Shown here: piece after piece, positions 32,657-32,925 of the stretch
Position numbering within the stretch: position 1 is the first letter of the stretch
How the letters are laid out: the number at the start of each line of letters is the position of its first letter
Program-made: the position numbers and the translations under genes
Notes under the pieces: model-generated
Told to the model about the DNA's origin: nothing
Seen by the model: only the letters and a program-made list of their open reading frames with translations
Databases searched by the model: none
Assembly: GCA_017513135.1 (NCBI GenBank)
Contig: JAFWDH010000006.1
Span: 1 to 32,925, forward strand
From: Oscillospiraceae bacterium
Lineage (GTDB): Bacteria > Bacillota > Clostridia > Oscillospirales > Ruminococcaceae
DNA: 32,925 nucleotides
Direction of reading: 5' to 3'

Positions 32657-32686
32657 ATTATAATAGAAAAGAACTGAAAGTGTCAA
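32657..32686 (-). promoter_or_regulatory. Promoter of the right tRNA cluster
   Basis: Minus-strand TTGACA (32681-32686) and TATAAT (32657-32662), both perfect, with an 18-bp spacer. The predicted start is about 12 nt before the first tRNA. Confidence 0.9.
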
Positions 32687-32707
32687 CAGAAACATATCAT
32701 ACCGATC

Positions 32708-32728
32708 TTACTGCAAAAGCAGCAGTAA
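32708..32728. other. Small inverted repeat before the tRNA promoter
   Basis: TTACTGC and GCAGTAA (7 bp each) around a 7-nt loop, lying between the rRNA terminator and the tRNA promoter. There is no T-run, and its role is not clear. Confidence 0.35.
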
Positions 32729-32752
32729 ATTACCTTAATTCTTTTCTTAACA

Positions 32753-32777
32753 GTAGCCCGTCAAATAGACGGGCTAC
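32753..32777 (-). terminator. Terminator of the rRNA operon after tRNA-Asn
   Basis: GTAGCCCGTC and GACGGGCTAC form a perfect 10-bp stem with a 5-nt loop, 7 nt after the CCA of tRNA-Asn. The leftward tail TGTTAAG is only weakly T-rich. Confidence 0.7.
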
Positions 32778-32784
32778 CTGTCTT

Positions 32785-32859
32785 TGGCGCCTCAAGTAGG
32801 GCTCGAACCTACAACCCTCCGGTTAACAGCCGGATGCTCTGCCATTGAGCTATTGAGGC
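32785..32859 (-). tRNA. tRNA-Asn(GTT)
   Basis: 75-nt cloverleaf on the minus strand, acceptor GCCTCAA/TTGAGGC, anticodon loop CTGTTAA (anticodon GTT), encoded CCA. It directly follows the 5S gene and precedes the terminator, so it belongs to the rRNA transcript. Confidence 0.96.
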
Positions 32860-32872
32860 TTAAAAAGTGTGA

Positions 32873-32925
32873 GAGCCAGCACCTACCTATCTTCCCAGGT
32901 CGTCTCCAACCAAGTATTTTCGGCA
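32873..32925 (-). rRNA. rrf: 5S ribosomal RNA, 3' part
   Basis: The reverse strand contains the 5S 3' half: GCCGAAAATACTTGG, then ACCTGGGAAGATAGGTAGGTGCTGGC. The 5' half lies outside the window. The exact 3' end is uncertain by a few bases. It shows that an rRNA operon runs leftward into the window. Confidence 0.88.

Noticed and set aside
1..32925. CRISPR array, prophage, insertion sequence or toxin-antitoxin module
   Set aside because: No regularly spaced repeats, transposase, integrase or phage genes were seen; all long frames match core genes. The tRNA clusters show no attachment-site duplication with an integrase.

Overview
The window is ordinary-looking core genome of a low-to-mid GC anaerobic Firmicute, most likely class Clostridia. 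This rests on encoded CCA ends in the tRNAs, a class A RNase P RNA, strong GGAGG ribosome binding sites, consensus sigma-A promoters, and clostridial gene neighbourhoods (tig-clpP-clpX-lon-engB, tilS-hpt-ftsH, the TIGR03960/DUF2344 pair, YerC-type TrpR relative). I cannot name the genus. Nearly everything is read leftward (minus strand), including the rRNA operon whose 5S end enters at the right edge. Only rnpB, rnhA and glnS are clearly rightward.

Left edge (1-540): four leftward tRNA genes in two units, Val(CAC)-Gly(GCC)-Val(TAC) with a promoter and terminator, then Asp(GTC) with its own promoter. 591-2994: a four-gene operon yerC - methyltransferase - hslO - ridA. 2991-9284: a proteostasis block read as tig, clpP, clpX, terminator, lon, engB. 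9316-12673: rplS with a structured leader and its own terminator, then lepB, rbgA, rnhB and a phosphoesterase. 12681-15260: a B12-binding-like radical SAM protein and its DUF2344 partner. 15259-15646: RNase P RNA, rightward. 15660-20310: secG and a divergent type II topoisomerase pair (parE-like, parC-like).

20331-28165: a leftward operon of RNase J, L9, DnaB, TilS, hypoxanthine phosphoribosyltransferase and FtsH, with overlaps or very short gaps. It starts from a promoter that overlaps a possible rightward one facing rnhA. 28212-30383: rnhA and glnS, rightward. 30384-30784: 400 bases without a normal gene but with dense hairpins and a 17-codon ORF with a perfect ribosome binding site. 30785-32319: malQ with a candidate catabolite-repression site. 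Right edge (32321-32925): leftward 5S rRNA (partial), tRNA-Asn, terminator, then a consensus promoter driving tRNA-Ile2/Met(CAT), Trp, Asp and Thr.

Functionally the region is about making, folding, degrading and processing macromolecules: ribosome assembly GTPases (RbgA, EngB), L9, L19, tRNAs and TilS; trigger factor, Hsp33, ClpXP, Lon and FtsH; SecG and signal peptidase; RNases J, P, HI and HII; DnaB and a topoisomerase. There is no prophage, insertion sequence or CRISPR array. The most interesting items are the divergent topoisomerase with altered quinolone-contact positions, the structured unit with a tiny ORF between glnS and malQ, the lysine-rich tail of RNase J, the rplS leader, and a 22-bp palindrome at the radical SAM gene start.
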